Positions 8,647-16,733 of a stretch of 64,000 nucleotides of DNA are shown here, piece after piece. Made by a program: the position numbers and the translations under genes. Under the pieces are notes generated by a model, which was given only the letters and a program-made list of their open reading frames with translations, was not told the DNA's origin and did no database searches. Position 1 is the first letter of the stretch. Each line of letters starts with the position of its first letter. The DNA comes from Thalassorhabdus alkalitolerans (lineage in GTDB: Bacteria > Bacillota > Bacilli > Bacillales > Marinococcaceae): the NCBI RefSeq assembly GCF_042656585.1, contig NZ_JBHSPG010000005.1; one strand, given 5' to 3'.

Positions 8647-10392
8647 TCAGGAAAGCTGCTGCACATTAAACAGTTTTTGATAAGCGCCCTTCTTTTGGAT
8701 GAGCTCATGATGGCTCCCGCTTTCAATTACTTTTCCATTTTCTATGACTACGATCCGGTCAGAGTGAGTGATGGTAGAAAGACGATGCGCCACTATAAAA
8801 GTAGTACGGTCCTTGGCCAGTTCTTGCATCGCTTCTTGAATTAAATGCTCACTTTCTAAATCCAAGGCTGACGTAGCTTCATCAAAAATAAGCAAAGGAG
8901 GGTTCTTTAAAAAGACTCTTGCAATTGCAATACGCTGCTTTTGTCCTCCTGAAAGTTTCACTCCTCTTTCTCCTACCTCTGTATCATACCCATCCGGCAG
9001 GTTCAGGATAAAATCGTGAGCATTTGCTGCTTTGGCAGCTCGAATGACTTCCTCTTCACTAGCTTCAGGATTTCCCATCAAGATGTTCAACCGAACCGAA
9101 TCACTAAACAAAATATTATCCTGCAAAACCATGCCAATATTATCACGCAGACTTCTGACCTGATACTCTCTAATATCTCTCCCATCGAGCAGTATTCTGC
9201 CATGGGTCACGTCATAAAATCTTGGGATTAAGCTTACAAGTGTACTTTTCCCCCCGCCGCTCATTCCCACAAGTGCTACCGTTTCTCCCGGCCGCACATC
9301 AAGGTTAATATCATTCAGGACCCATTCATTCTCGTCAGAATATTGAAAGCTGACATGGTCAAAGTAAACAGAGCCTTGAGCATTTTTTACAGGGACTGCT
9401 CCCTTTTGATCCTCAATATCATATTTCTCATCTACAAATTCAAACACCCTGTCCATAGAAGCAATAGACTGAGTTAAAGTGGTTGAAGAATTAATTAACC
9501 GCCGTAAAGGATTATAAAGCCGTTCCATGTATGCAACAAAGGCTACCATTTCCCCAACCTGCAGCCCTGCCGTTAAAACAAAATATCCAGCGGCTAATAT
9601 CACTATTAAAGGAGCTATATCAGTAATGGTGTTAACAACTGCAAATGTTTTGGCATTCCATTTCGTATGGTCAATTGCTTTATTTAAAAAATGGCTGTTT
9701 CTTCTGTCAAACTGCTTCTGTTCATATTCCTCCAAAGCAAAACTTCGAATAACGCTCATTCCCTGAACCCTTTCATGAAGGTGACCCTGTACTTCTGCGA
9801 GTGCTTGCGACCGCACACGAGTAAGCATACGAAGCCTGCTGTAAAAGTACTTAATTGATATAACGTAAAGAGGGAATAACGCTATAGCCACTAAAGTCAG
9901 CCAGGCATTCATGGTGAGCATAATGACAAGAACAATAAGTATCGTAAACATATCCAGCCATATATTCATCAATCCAGTGATCACAAAATTCTTTGTCTGT
10001 TCAACATCATGAATAACCCGGGATATAATCTCCCCTGCTTTTCTATTTGAATAAAAGCGCAGACTCAGTTTTTGGATGTGGCTAAACAATTGGTCGCGGA
10101 TGTCATACAATACTTTGCTTCCCGTCCACTGGGCAAAATATTGTCTATAATACTCCACGGGCGGCCTGATAACAAGAAATGCAGCAATCGCGATTCCTAA
10201 CAGCCAAAATAACGTGCTCACCCTCTCAGAAGTGGGAATTCCTTCAGCCAATATAATATCATCAATTACATAAGCCAGAATGAGCGGTGTAAGCAATGGT
10301 ATTCCGAATTTGAGCAATCCTATTAAAATCGTAAAGAAAATTATCTTTTTGTATGGCATTACAAATTTCAGGTATCTCTTTATACTGTCCAG
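8647..10392 (-). CDS. ygaD: YgaD-like ABC exporter (half transporter)
   Basis: This roughly 581-residue protein fuses six membrane segments (residues 15-320) to an ATPase domain. Walker A is VGMSGGGKST, the signature LSGGQKQR, Walker B LLIFDEATSALD, and the H-loop IVAHRLST. It probably works as a homodimeric lipid or drug exporter. The start is odd: the first ATG of the frame (10434) has no ribosome site. An AAAGGGGGGAG tract ends 4 bases before a CTG at 10392, whose product begins LDSIKRY, aligned with the MGSIKRY start of B. subtilis YgaD. CTG is therefore the likely start. Confidence 0.88.
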   Translation of the reverse strand: MDSIKRYLKFVMPYKKIIFFTILIGLLKFGIPLLTPLILAYVIDDIILAEGIPTSERVSTLFWLLGIAIAAFLVIRPPVEYYRQYFAQWTGSKVLYDIRDQLFSHIQKLSLRFYSNRKAGEIISRVIHDVEQTKNFVITGLMNIWLDMFTILIVLVIMLTMNAWLTLVAIALFPLYVISIKYFYSRLRMLTRVRSQALAEVQGHLHERVQGMSVIRSFALEEYEQKQFDRRNSHFLNKAIDHTKWNAKTFAVVNTITDIAPLIVILAAGYFVLTAGLQVGEMVAFVAYMERLYNPLRRLINSSTTLTQSIASMDRVFEFVDEKYDIEDQKGAVPVKNAQGSVYFDHVSFQYSDENEWVLNDINLDVRPGETVALVGMSGGGKSTLVSLIPRFYDVTHGRILLDGRDIREYQVRSLRDNIGMVLQDNILFSDSVRLNILMGNPEASEEEVIRAAKAANAHDFILNLPDGYDTEVGERGVKLSGGQKQRIAIARVFLKNPPLLIFDEATSALDLESEHLIQEAMQELAKDRTTFIVAHRLSTITHSDRIVVIENGKVIESGSHHELIQKKGAYQKLFNVQQLS

Positions 10393-10596
10393 ATTTCTCC
10401 CCCCTTTTTCAATACATATTTTGTTTATGTTCAAACAAGAAGCCGTTATTTATGTTCTATATGAAAGTCAGGAGTACCACCCTGCGGGATCTTCTTTCTT
10501 GCGATCACCGAAACCGCACATTTATCATGTAGCCGGAAGACTTTTATATAACAATATTACCCTTTAACAGAAACCTGAAGCCAAAAAGAAAAAGAC
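10393..10596. other. gene-free stretch upstream of ygaD
   Basis: No open frame with a ribosome site is visible here; together with the terminator and bases up to 10714 it makes a 322-base gap. The ygaD promoter should lie here. The minus strand holds AGGGTGGTAC near 10476, discussed under findings. Confidence 0.4.
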
Positions 10597-10630
10597 AAGG
10601 ACCTATAAGGTAACCACCCTCCAGGTCCTT
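10597..10630 (-). terminator. terminator after ntdP
   Basis: An 8-base stem AAGGACCT/AGGTCCTT with a T-rich tail on the minus strand, downstream of ntdP. Confidence 0.65.
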
Positions 10631-10714
10631 CTCACTGACTTTTTTGAACTTGGGAAACTCCATTCCGCTACATCAGGACATGTTGTTTCTCCCTTAATTT
10701 CTCACACGAAGACA

Positions 10715-11242
10715 TTATCGATATGATAAATACCTCTCATACCACTGTTCAACGAATTGTGGGGCAAAAGGCCCTTTACGTTGATGAATCCAGCTCTGCA
10801 GTTCTTTGACCCCGTGCCTTATTTTCCGGTCAACTTTTCTGGGGTATTCCATTTCCCTTTTGTGCTGGAGATATTCATCCTCATCTAACAGTGTATAGGT
10901 CATATCAGGAAAGATCTTAATATCCAAGTCGTAGTCAATATATTTCAATGCTTCTTCATCCCATAGAAAAGGAGTGCCCAGGTTACAATAATAATAGATC
11001 CCGTCTGCTCTTACCATGCCAATAACATTGAACCACTTATCACCGTGAAAATAGCAAATGGCGGGTTCTCTCGTTCTCCATTTTCTTCCGTCTGCTTCTT
11101 GAACAAGAATGCGGTCATTTCCACCGATAATTTCTTTAGACGTGCCTTTTAAAACTAGTGTTTCTTCCCACACTCGATGAAGTGTTCCGTTGTGCTTATA
11201 ACTTTGCACTTCAATCGTGCTGCCTGTCTGCGGAAATTCCAT
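10715..11242 (-). CDS. ntdP: nucleoside tri-/diphosphate phosphatase NtdP (YgaC family)
   Basis: This 175-residue DUF402-family protein matches B. subtilis YgaC/NtdP, which hydrolyses nucleoside tri- and diphosphates. Conserved parts include HNGTLHRVWEET near the start, REPAICYFH, the YIDYDLDIK segment with clustered acidic metal ligands, and WIHQRKGPFAP near the C-terminus. Start 11242 has AAGGAGT 5 bases upstream, whereas the upstream ATG-like start at 11269 would overlap the preceding gene. It lies 13 bases after the DUF3939-like gene, so the two are probably one operon. Confidence 0.88.
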   Translation of the reverse strand: MEFPQTGSTIEVQSYKHNGTLHRVWEETLVLKGTSKEIIGGNDRILVQEADGRKWRTREPAICYFHGDKWFNVIGMVRADGIYYYCNLGTPFLWDEEALKYIDYDLDIKIFPDMTYTLLDEDEYLQHKREMEYPRKVDRKIRHGVKELQSWIHQRKGPFAPQFVEQWYERYLSYR

Positions 11243-11255
11243 AACTGACTCCTTC

Positions 11256-11735
11256 CTACTTTTCACCATTTGGCTCTAACATTACCAGGTGATCCTTTTC
11301 ATCAAGGTATAAATCAAAGGATGGTTTCACCCGCAGGTAATCTTTAATGAGAAAGTAGGAGACTTTGTGGGTTGGATCTCCCTGAACCACAGGCAACTCT
11401 CCATTTGCCTTAATATATTGGTCCACTGCCAGTTGTACTTGATCCATTGTCTTTGGTGTTTCAGCATCCTCAAATACTTCAAATGTTTCTTTGGACATGT
11501 AGAACTTTCTGTCTGGAACAGCCTTTAATACTGGCTTTAACAACTCAAAGTCAACAGAATGATCATGTTTAATAAAGGATCGGATACTGACTCCCATTGG
11601 AAGACTGTTTGCCAGGTTCTGTATTCCCCGGCGGACTTCCTCTACAGACACAGGCCGAACTGGATATTCCTCCTCCACTTTATTCTCCTTGTTTCCCTTA
11701 AAAAGCTTCTGCAACTTCCCTGAGAGGTTGTCCAT
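11256..11735 (-). CDS. DUF3939-like protein
   Basis: This 159-residue soluble acidic protein has no signal or membrane segment. Blocks such as IKHDHSVDFE, FYMSKETFEVFED and GELPVVQGDP recall the DUF3939 family of Bacillaceae, assigned from memory. Function unknown. ATG 11735 is used with AAAGG 9 bases upstream; a TTG three codons earlier is the alternative. It is the first gene of a probable two-gene operon with ntdP. Confidence 0.6.
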   Translation of the reverse strand: MDNLSGKLQKLFKGNKENKVEEEYPVRPVSVEEVRRGIQNLANSLPMGVSIRSFIKHDHSVDFELLKPVLKAVPDRKFYMSKETFEVFEDAETPKTMDQVQLAVDQYIKANGELPVVQGDPTHKVSYFLIKDYLRVKPSFDLYLDEKDHLVMLEPNGEK

Positions 11736-11776
11736 AATGATCAACCTTTCTTATTCCTTTTTATCTTCTCTCTTCT

Positions 11777-11804
11777 ATTATACAACTTGTGTGTTTATTT
11801 TGAA
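11777..11804 (-). promoter_or_regulatory. candidate SigA promoter for the DUF3939-ntdP operon
   Basis: Minus strand -10 TATAAT (11777-11782), 16-base spacer, weak -35 TTCAAA (11799-11804), about 42 bases upstream of the gene start. Confidence 0.45.
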
Positions 11805-12145
11805 ACGAAGGAGAATGGACTTTCGGATAAACATACATAAGGTTATGGAAATATGTACATAGATGAAAAGAACTGACGGTTGACCTTTACCATTCGAATG
11901 CTTCATAAGGACTGTCTTTAAACTGAGAAATACACCTTTCTCTTTACAGCGATAAAAGAGGCCTGTTTGCATTTAAAGGTTCAAGTTCTTCACCCATTTT
12001 TGCTTCATTACAGTCGCATTCAATGTCCCTTTTTCAGTCTCGGGTCTTACCTTAGGCCATGCCATTAGACTCGTGCCAATATGGTGTCTCCCACGTTTCT
12101 CTACAACCTAACTTGTAATAAATCAACTTTGGGAGCTCATAGAAA
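11805..12145. other. gene-free stretch between sspE and the DUF3939-like gene
   Basis: I see no coding frame with a ribosome site, no repeat and no RNA gene here. A 64-codon minus-strand frame at 11778-11972 has neither a ribosome site nor a recognisable product. Confidence 0.4.
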
Positions 12146-12175
12146 AGAGGAACCTCTGACTGGAGAGGTTCCTCT
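12146..12175 (-). terminator. terminator after sspE
   Basis: A perfect 12-base stem AGAGGAACCTCT/AGAGGTTCCTCT with loop GACTGG, followed by TTTTC on the minus strand. Confidence 0.75.
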
Positions 12176-12186
12176 GTGAAGGGCGG

Positions 12187-12369
12187 TTATTGCTGTTGGT
12201 TTTGCTGCTTGCGCTGCTGAGACTGCTGGTTTTGCTGACGTACTTCTTGAGCGTTTGTTTCACTCGCAAATTCAGTTTTAAAACCTTGGTTTTGGGCAGC
12301 TTGAGCATTTTGTTTTCTTACTTGCTGAGCGTTAGTTTTAGACGCTTGGTTTTGTTGTTGGTTTTTCAT
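12187..12369 (-). CDS. sspE: gamma-type small acid-soluble spore protein
   Basis: This 60-residue Gln/Asn-rich protein is a gamma-type SASP, an amino-acid store broken down during spore germination. It shows the family's internal duplication: TNAQQVRKQN near residue 12 and TNAQEVRQQN near residue 38, and the GPR protease recognition segment GFKTEFASETNA between them. ATG 12369 follows a GGAGGTG site. A SigG-like promoter lies upstream and a terminator downstream, so it is monocistronic and forespore-expressed. Position beside fabL matches B. subtilis. Confidence 0.92.
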   Translation of the reverse strand: MKNQQQNQASKTNAQQVRKQNAQAAQNQGFKTEFASETNAQEVRQQNQQSQQRKQQNQQQ

Positions 12370-12391
12370 CTTATTTCACCTCCACATGGCT

Positions 12392-12422
12392 TAAGATGCC
12401 CGTGAAGGGTAGAGGTTATTCG
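12392..12422 (-). promoter_or_regulatory. SigG-like forespore promoter of sspE
   Basis: Minus strand -35 CGAATA (12417-12422; consensus TGAATA) and -10 CATCTTA (12392-12398; consensus CATACTA) with an 18-base spacer. Confidence 0.6.
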
Positions 12423-12444
12423 ACAGATACACTGCCTAATTTTG

Positions 12445-13194
12445 TTAGGTTAGAAGGGAAATACCACCATCAATAATTAGCGTTTGTCCCCTGACCATAT
12501 ACGCTTCTTCTGACAATAAAAACATCACGCCATTTGCAAGGTCTTCTGTTTCCACCATTCTTCCAGCCGGAGTTCTGTTTGCTGCATCCTCCAGTAATTC
12601 CTCCCTGTTAGGGAAATGGGTCAGTGCATCCGTGTCTACTGCTCCTCCTGAAACAGCGTTAACCACAATATTCTTAGAGGCCAATTCAACAGCTAAATAA
12701 CGAGTAAGCGCCTCAACGGCGGCTTTTGAAACCCCGACGGCTGTATAGTTTGGAAGAACACGCTGGGAGCCAAGTGAGCTCAAACTGACTATTTTTCCTC
12801 CATCGTTCTTCTCCATGAGCTTTGCTGCTTCTTGAGCACAAAATAACAAGGCCTTGCTGTTGATGTCCATCGTCCAGTTCCAATGGCTTTCTTCAAGTTC
12901 CATGGCTGGACGCAGGACGCCTGAAGCGGCGTTGTTCACAAAAACATCCAGGCGTCCAAATGTGTCATTAATTTCCTGGAACATTTCTTTGATTTTTTCA
13001 GGCTTTCCAACATTAGCCTTAATGGTAAGAGCCTTAACCCCTCTTTCTTCTATCTCCGCAGCTGTTTGTTCTGCAGCTTTTTTGCTCCGAGCATAATTAA
13101 TGACTACATGATAACCTTGATCAGCTAATTTAAGGGCAATATTTTTGCCAATCCCTCTGCTGCTTCCAGTGACCAGAGCAACCTTTTCATTCAT
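12445..13194 (-). CDS. fabL: enoyl-[acyl-carrier-protein] reductase III
   Basis: This 249-residue short-chain dehydrogenase carries out the last reduction of fatty-acid elongation with NADPH. The cofactor motif TGSSRGIGK is near residue 10, NNAASG at about 87, and the catalytic Tyr-x6-Lys is YTAVGVSK. The block RLDVFVNNAASGVLRP is shared with B. subtilis FabL (YgaA), so this is not a generic SDR. Start 13194 has GGAGGG 7 bases upstream. It stands alone between sspE and yfhS, as in B. subtilis. Confidence 0.9.
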   Translation of the reverse strand: MNEKVALVTGSSRGIGKNIALKLADQGYHVVINYARSKKAAEQTAAEIEERGVKALTIKANVGKPEKIKEMFQEINDTFGRLDVFVNNAASGVLRPAMELEESHWNWTMDINSKALLFCAQEAAKLMEKNDGGKIVSLSSLGSQRVLPNYTAVGVSKAAVEALTRYLAVELASKNIVVNAVSGGAVDTDALTHFPNREELLEDAANRTPAGRMVETEDLANGVMFLLSEEAYMVRGQTLIIDGGISLLT

Positions 13195-13281
13195 ATGTAT
13201 TCCCTCCATCGTAATACGTCTCGTCTCATTATAACGTATAGAAAGTCTCCTTCACAGAAAAACTAAAGGTGAGGTGAGAGC

Positions 13282-13506
13282 ATGTATGTAGGCAGAGATT
13301 TCACTGAACTTTCCATGACTCCTAAAACAAAGTGGAGTAACAAAGAACTTCTTCACTTTCATCACAGCTTCCAGCAAATCATGCCTTACTTAAATCCGGA
13401 AGGCGCAACTATTTACCGCGAAATATTAGAGGAAATAGGTAACAGGGATGATATCAAAAGGAATGAAGCGAGCTGGGAGCACGGAACACGAATTAACTAT
13501 GATTAA
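13282..13506 (+). CDS. yfhS: YfhS-like small protein
   Basis: This 74-residue soluble protein has the central block HHSFQQIMPYLNPEG, which resembles YfhS of B. subtilis; the neighbour fabL supports this. Function is unknown; no membrane segment or cysteine. A GGTGAGGTGAG ribosome site precedes ATG 13282, and a good terminator follows. Confidence 0.65.
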   Translation: MYVGRDFTELSMTPKTKWSNKELLHFHHSFQQIMPYLNPEGATIYREILEEIGNRDDIKRNEASWEHGTRINYD

Positions 13507-13515
13507 ACTAGGATG

Positions 13516-13552
13516 GCGGCTGTCCCCCACTGGGACGGCCGCTTTCTTCTTT
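13516..13552 (+). terminator. terminator after yfhS
   Basis: Stem GCGGC-T-GTCCC against GGGAC-G-GCCGC, loop CCACT, then a T-rich tail. Confidence 0.8.
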
Positions 13553-13641
13553 ACCTCTCTTTATGGATAGTGATAAGGTAAAAGAAAGATTGCCTTTGTT
13601 ATAATACATACCCATTATTTTCTGAGAAAGGATGAACCCAC

Positions 13642-14793
13642 TTGATACAGCCTGCAACCAGGATGAATGACCTTACTGCCAGTGTATTTAGTGAATTAGC
13701 AGCCAAGAAGGCTGAAAAAGCAGCCCAGGGTCATGACATTATTGACTTAAGTATAGGAAGCCCGGATCTTCCTCCTCCCCAGGAAATTCGTGACAGCCTT
13801 GCAGAAAACGCCAGGGAGGAAGGCCAGTACGGCTATACCTTAAAAGGAACATCTGATTTCCAAGAAGCTGTCTGCCACTATTACAAAGAGAGATTCGGCG
13901 TGTCTATTCTCCCTGATGAAGTGCTTCAGTTAATGGGGTCCCAGGATGGATTGGCTCACTTGGCACTGGCTTATTTAGACCCTGGTGACATTATTATTGC
14001 TCCTGATCCTGGGTATCCAATCTATTCAGCATGTGCCCGACTCGCCGGTGCTGACTTATACACTGTGCCTGTCAATGAAGATAATAATTTTATGCCTGAT
14101 TTATCCTTGATACCTCTTGATATATTGCGAAGAGCTAAAATGATGATTTTTAACTACCCTGGTAACCCTACAGCAGCCTTAGCTACTAAAGAATATTTTA
14201 AAGAAATGATTTCCTTCGGCTTAAAGCACAACATACTAATTGTCCATGACTTTGCTTATTCTGAACTTATCTTTGCCAACAATGAACCCATCAGTATCTT
14301 TCACATCCCTGATGCCAAGAAAATAGCAGTGGAGTTTAATTCTCTTTCTAAGAGCTTTAACATGGCGGGAGCAAGAATTGGCTACCTCATTGGCTATCCA
14401 TCACTACTTAAGCCATTGGCTTCATTGAAATCTCACATAGATTACGGAGTGTTCCTTCCGATCCAAAACGCTGCTGTAAAAGCTTTAACAAGTGACTACT
14501 CTTTTTTGCAAGAACACAAAGAAACATACCAGGCAAGAAGAGATGTATTGTTTGACTCACTCACTGAAAATGGCTGGAATGTACGAAAGCCTGATGGCGG
14601 CATGTTTATCTGGGCAAGGATCCCACCTCATTACACCTCTTTGTCCTTTTCATTAGAGGCTATTGAGCAGGGGGTAGTAGTTACGCCAGGAAATGCTTTT
14701 GGAATGGGAGGAGAAGGATATGTCCGCATCGCTCTAGTACAATCAGATGAACGTTTACGAGAGGCAGGCTTGCGCTTAACTTCTCTTATATAA
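13642..14793 (+). CDS. class I/II PLP aminotransferase, LL-diaminopimelate-aminotransferase-like
   Basis: This 383-residue fold-type I enzyme has DLSIGSPDLPPP near residue 35, NYPGNPT near 175, and the PLP lysine in SLSKSFNMAGARIGY near residue 236. It resembles the LL-DAP-aminotransferase-like group common in Bacillaceae, but the substrate cannot be fixed from sequence. Start is TTG 13642, with AAAGGATG 8 bases upstream and a typical N-terminus; ATG 13663 is a weaker choice. The quinone reductase gene starts 55 bases downstream and may be cotranscribed. Confidence 0.82.
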   Translation: MIQPATRMNDLTASVFSELAAKKAEKAAQGHDIIDLSIGSPDLPPPQEIRDSLAENAREEGQYGYTLKGTSDFQEAVCHYYKERFGVSILPDEVLQLMGSQDGLAHLALAYLDPGDIIIAPDPGYPIYSACARLAGADLYTVPVNEDNNFMPDLSLIPLDILRRAKMMIFNYPGNPTAALATKEYFKEMISFGLKHNILIVHDFAYSELIFANNEPISIFHIPDAKKIAVEFNSLSKSFNMAGARIGYLIGYPSLLKPLASLKSHIDYGVFLPIQNAAVKALTSDYSFLQEHKETYQARRDVLFDSLTENGWNVRKPDGGMFIWARIPPHYTSLSFSLEAIEQGVVVTPGNAFGMGGEGYVRIALVQSDERLREAGLRLTSLI

Positions 14794-14848
14794 AATTCGC
14801 TTATATAAAAATTCGCTTTTTCACTAAGCATTCTAAGGAGGAATAACC

Positions 14849-15814
14849 ATGAAAGCAGCAGCTTTTAGAGAATACGGAGGACCTGAAGTATTAAAGCTGG
14901 AAGATCTGAACCGTCCTGAAATAAAGGAAGATAACGAAATACTGATCAAAGTAGAAGCAAGTGGCGTAAATCCTGTGGACACCTATTTTAGAGCAGGCAT
15001 TCGCGAAGTCCCACAGTTTCCTCACATTCCTCATTTTGATCTGGCCGGAACCATTGAGGAAACAGGAGAAGGGGTTTCTTCTTTTAAGAAAGGAGACCGT
15101 GTGTGGGGTACAAATGTATCTGGGACGGCTGCAGAATATGCTGTTGCCAGTGAGGACCACATTTTCCCACTTCCGGATAACATCAGTTTTGAAGAAGGGG
15201 CTTCACTAGGTATCCCGGTGTTAACAGCACACTTGTCCCTGTTTCACCGTGCCGGGCTTAAAGAGGGAGAAACCGTGCTGATTTACGGAGCTTCCGGAGC
15301 CGTAGGGCACGCGGCTGTCCAAATGGCTCGCTTAAAAAATGCAAAGGTCATTGCTACAGCCGGAAATGAAGAAAAGGAACAATTCGTAAGGCAGATCGGT
15401 GCAGACCATGTAGTGAATTATAAAGATCCAGCTTTTCCAGAAAAGATTAAAGAAATGACAGATAATCAGGGTGTCGACGTGATCCTGGATGTTTCCTTGA
15501 GTGAAAACATAGAAAATGATTTAGAAATCATAAAAGTTGGAGGCAGAATTGTAACAATCGGTTCACCAAAAAACAATACACCTGAGCTTCCCTGGCGTCT
15601 CCTAAACCAAAAACAGGCATCTCTTCTTGGCATTCTTCTCTTCACAACGCCTGTTGAGTCCATACAAAAAGCCGGACAGGAAGTAACTAAAATGCTTAAA
15701 GAAGAAACGTTAGTTCCACACTTAGGAAAGACTTTTCCCCTTTCAGAAGCGAGCAAAGCCCATCAGGAGCTTGAAGAAAATAAAGTCATGGGGAACATTG
15801 TTCTTACTCTTTAA
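14849..15814 (+). CDS. NADPH:quinone oxidoreductase (zeta-crystallin type)
   Basis: This 321-residue MDR-family enzyme reduces quinones or enones with NADPH. The N-terminal GroES-like domain contains GVNPVDTYFR, and the nucleotide-binding motif YGASGAVGHAAVQMA lies near residue 147. Zinc-ligand cysteines are absent, as expected for QOR-type rather than alcohol dehydrogenases. AAGGAGG precedes ATG 14849. It is downstream of the aminotransferase on the same strand. Confidence 0.85.
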   Translation: MKAAAFREYGGPEVLKLEDLNRPEIKEDNEILIKVEASGVNPVDTYFRAGIREVPQFPHIPHFDLAGTIEETGEGVSSFKKGDRVWGTNVSGTAAEYAVASEDHIFPLPDNISFEEGASLGIPVLTAHLSLFHRAGLKEGETVLIYGASGAVGHAAVQMARLKNAKVIATAGNEEKEQFVRQIGADHVVNYKDPAFPEKIKEMTDNQGVDVILDVSLSENIENDLEIIKVGGRIVTIGSPKNNTPELPWRLLNQKQASLLGILLFTTPVESIQKAGQEVTKMLKEETLVPHLGKTFPLSEASKAHQELEENKVMGNIVLTL

Positions 15815-15899
15815 CCCCTTCTTCCTTTTTATATGTGTGAAGATCTTCTCCTAAGGGTATATCACTCAATAAAAGAAGCCAGTCAAAGGAGAGGATCTC

Positions 15900-16223
15900 A
15901 TGGAAAAAGAAACTTATTATGTTGCACTTGACCAGGCCATGCTCGGCCTTTACAACGTTAAAACCGATGAAAATACAATTCAATATGAGGTAAGAGTGAC
16001 GCCTGATGAAAGAAAAGAACTGGAAGACCTCCTTTCTACGTTAAAAGACCATGATGTCGAGCCTCACCAAATCGGTCAGCCCTTTCATGAAACAAAAGCA
16101 GACAATGAGAAAAAGGAATTTCAAGAAAGAGACGCCAAGCTTTATCAAAAGATTTACGATTATGGTACAGAGGAAACCAAACAGGTTATCGGAGAACTTC
16201 GAGAGGACATTATTAAAAAGTAA
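15900..16223 (+). CDS. uncharacterised small protein, paralogue A
   Basis: This 107-residue charged soluble protein is not a family I recognise with confidence. It shares its plan with the next gene: KxxYYVxL near the N-terminus, IQYEVxxTPDE near residue 28-37, then a KEFQxxxxKxxxxIYxYG segment near residue 80. The two are therefore a tandem duplication. AAAGGAGAGG lies upstream of ATG 15900. A terminator separates it from its paralogue. Confidence 0.7.
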   Translation: MEKETYYVALDQAMLGLYNVKTDENTIQYEVRVTPDERKELEDLLSTLKDHDVEPHQIGQPFHETKADNEKKEFQERDAKLYQKIYDYGTEETKQVIGELREDIIKK

Positions 16224-16252
16224 AGAGCATAAAATTGCTCTTTACTTTTTTT
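16222..16252 (+). terminator. terminator between the two paralogous small genes
   Basis: Stem AAAGAGCA/TGCTCTTT followed, after AC, by seven T residues. Confidence 0.75.
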
Positions 16253-16317
16253 GTATACACTCTTCGCTTCATACACAAGCTATGGCTAGGACGTATTACA
16301 GTATGGAGTTGAGAAAT

Positions 16318-16698
16318 ATGGAAAAGCAAAAGTATTATGTAAATCTAAACCCTATCAGTATGGATGATATCAGCCCTGTTAAAATTGAGGATTCTGATTT
16401 AATACAATATGAAGTGGAATGTACGCCTGATGAATTACAAGATTTGCAAAAGCTGTTATCAGAAACCCAGTCTCATGATTTTGATACGAAGAATTTAATG
16501 CCTAACCGCAGTTTAAACGAAAAGATACCTGAAAGTGACCGGAAGGAATTTCAACATGACCTGGATAAAGTATTTGAAGTGATTTATCAATATGGATCAC
16601 CAATTACGAGGCAGCAGATTGAGGAAATCCACCTTGTAAACGATGAGCCTAAACGAAACATGCGCCATGGAACCAAGACTCAATTTCAACAAAAATAA
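16318..16698 (+). CDS. uncharacterised small protein, paralogue B
   Basis: This 126-residue protein is the diverged twin of the preceding gene, sharing the KYYVNL, IQYEVECTPDE and KEFQHDLDKVFEVIYQYG blocks but with a longer Gln/Lys-rich tail. ATG 16318 is chosen with GGAG 10 bases upstream; a longer frame from 16051 runs through the paralogue in another frame and is not real. Function unknown. It converges on ggt with a shared terminator. Confidence 0.7.
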   Translation: MEKQKYYVNLNPISMDDISPVKIEDSDLIQYEVECTPDELQDLQKLLSETQSHDFDTKNLMPNRSLNEKIPESDRKEFQHDLDKVFEVIYQYGSPITRQQIEEIHLVNDEPKRNMRHGTKTQFQQK

Positions 16699-16727
16699 CA
16701 GCCCAACATTCTGGGCTGTTATTTTTT
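16697..16727. terminator. terminator between paralogue B and ggt
   Basis: A 9-base stem AACAGCCCA/TGGGCTGTT followed by ATTTTTTA; it probably serves both convergent genes. Confidence 0.75.
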
Positions 16728-16733
16728 ATATTT

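Noticed and set aside
11778..11972. Minus-strand 64-codon frame
   Set aside because: It overlaps the promoter of the DUF3939-ntdP operon and has no ribosome site.
12123..12405. Other frames across sspE
   Set aside because: They are low-complexity shadows of the Gln-rich sspE coding sequence.
16051..16698. Long plus-strand frame covering paralogue B
   Set aside because: Its first 89 codons run through paralogue A in another frame and through a terminator; the real start is 16318.
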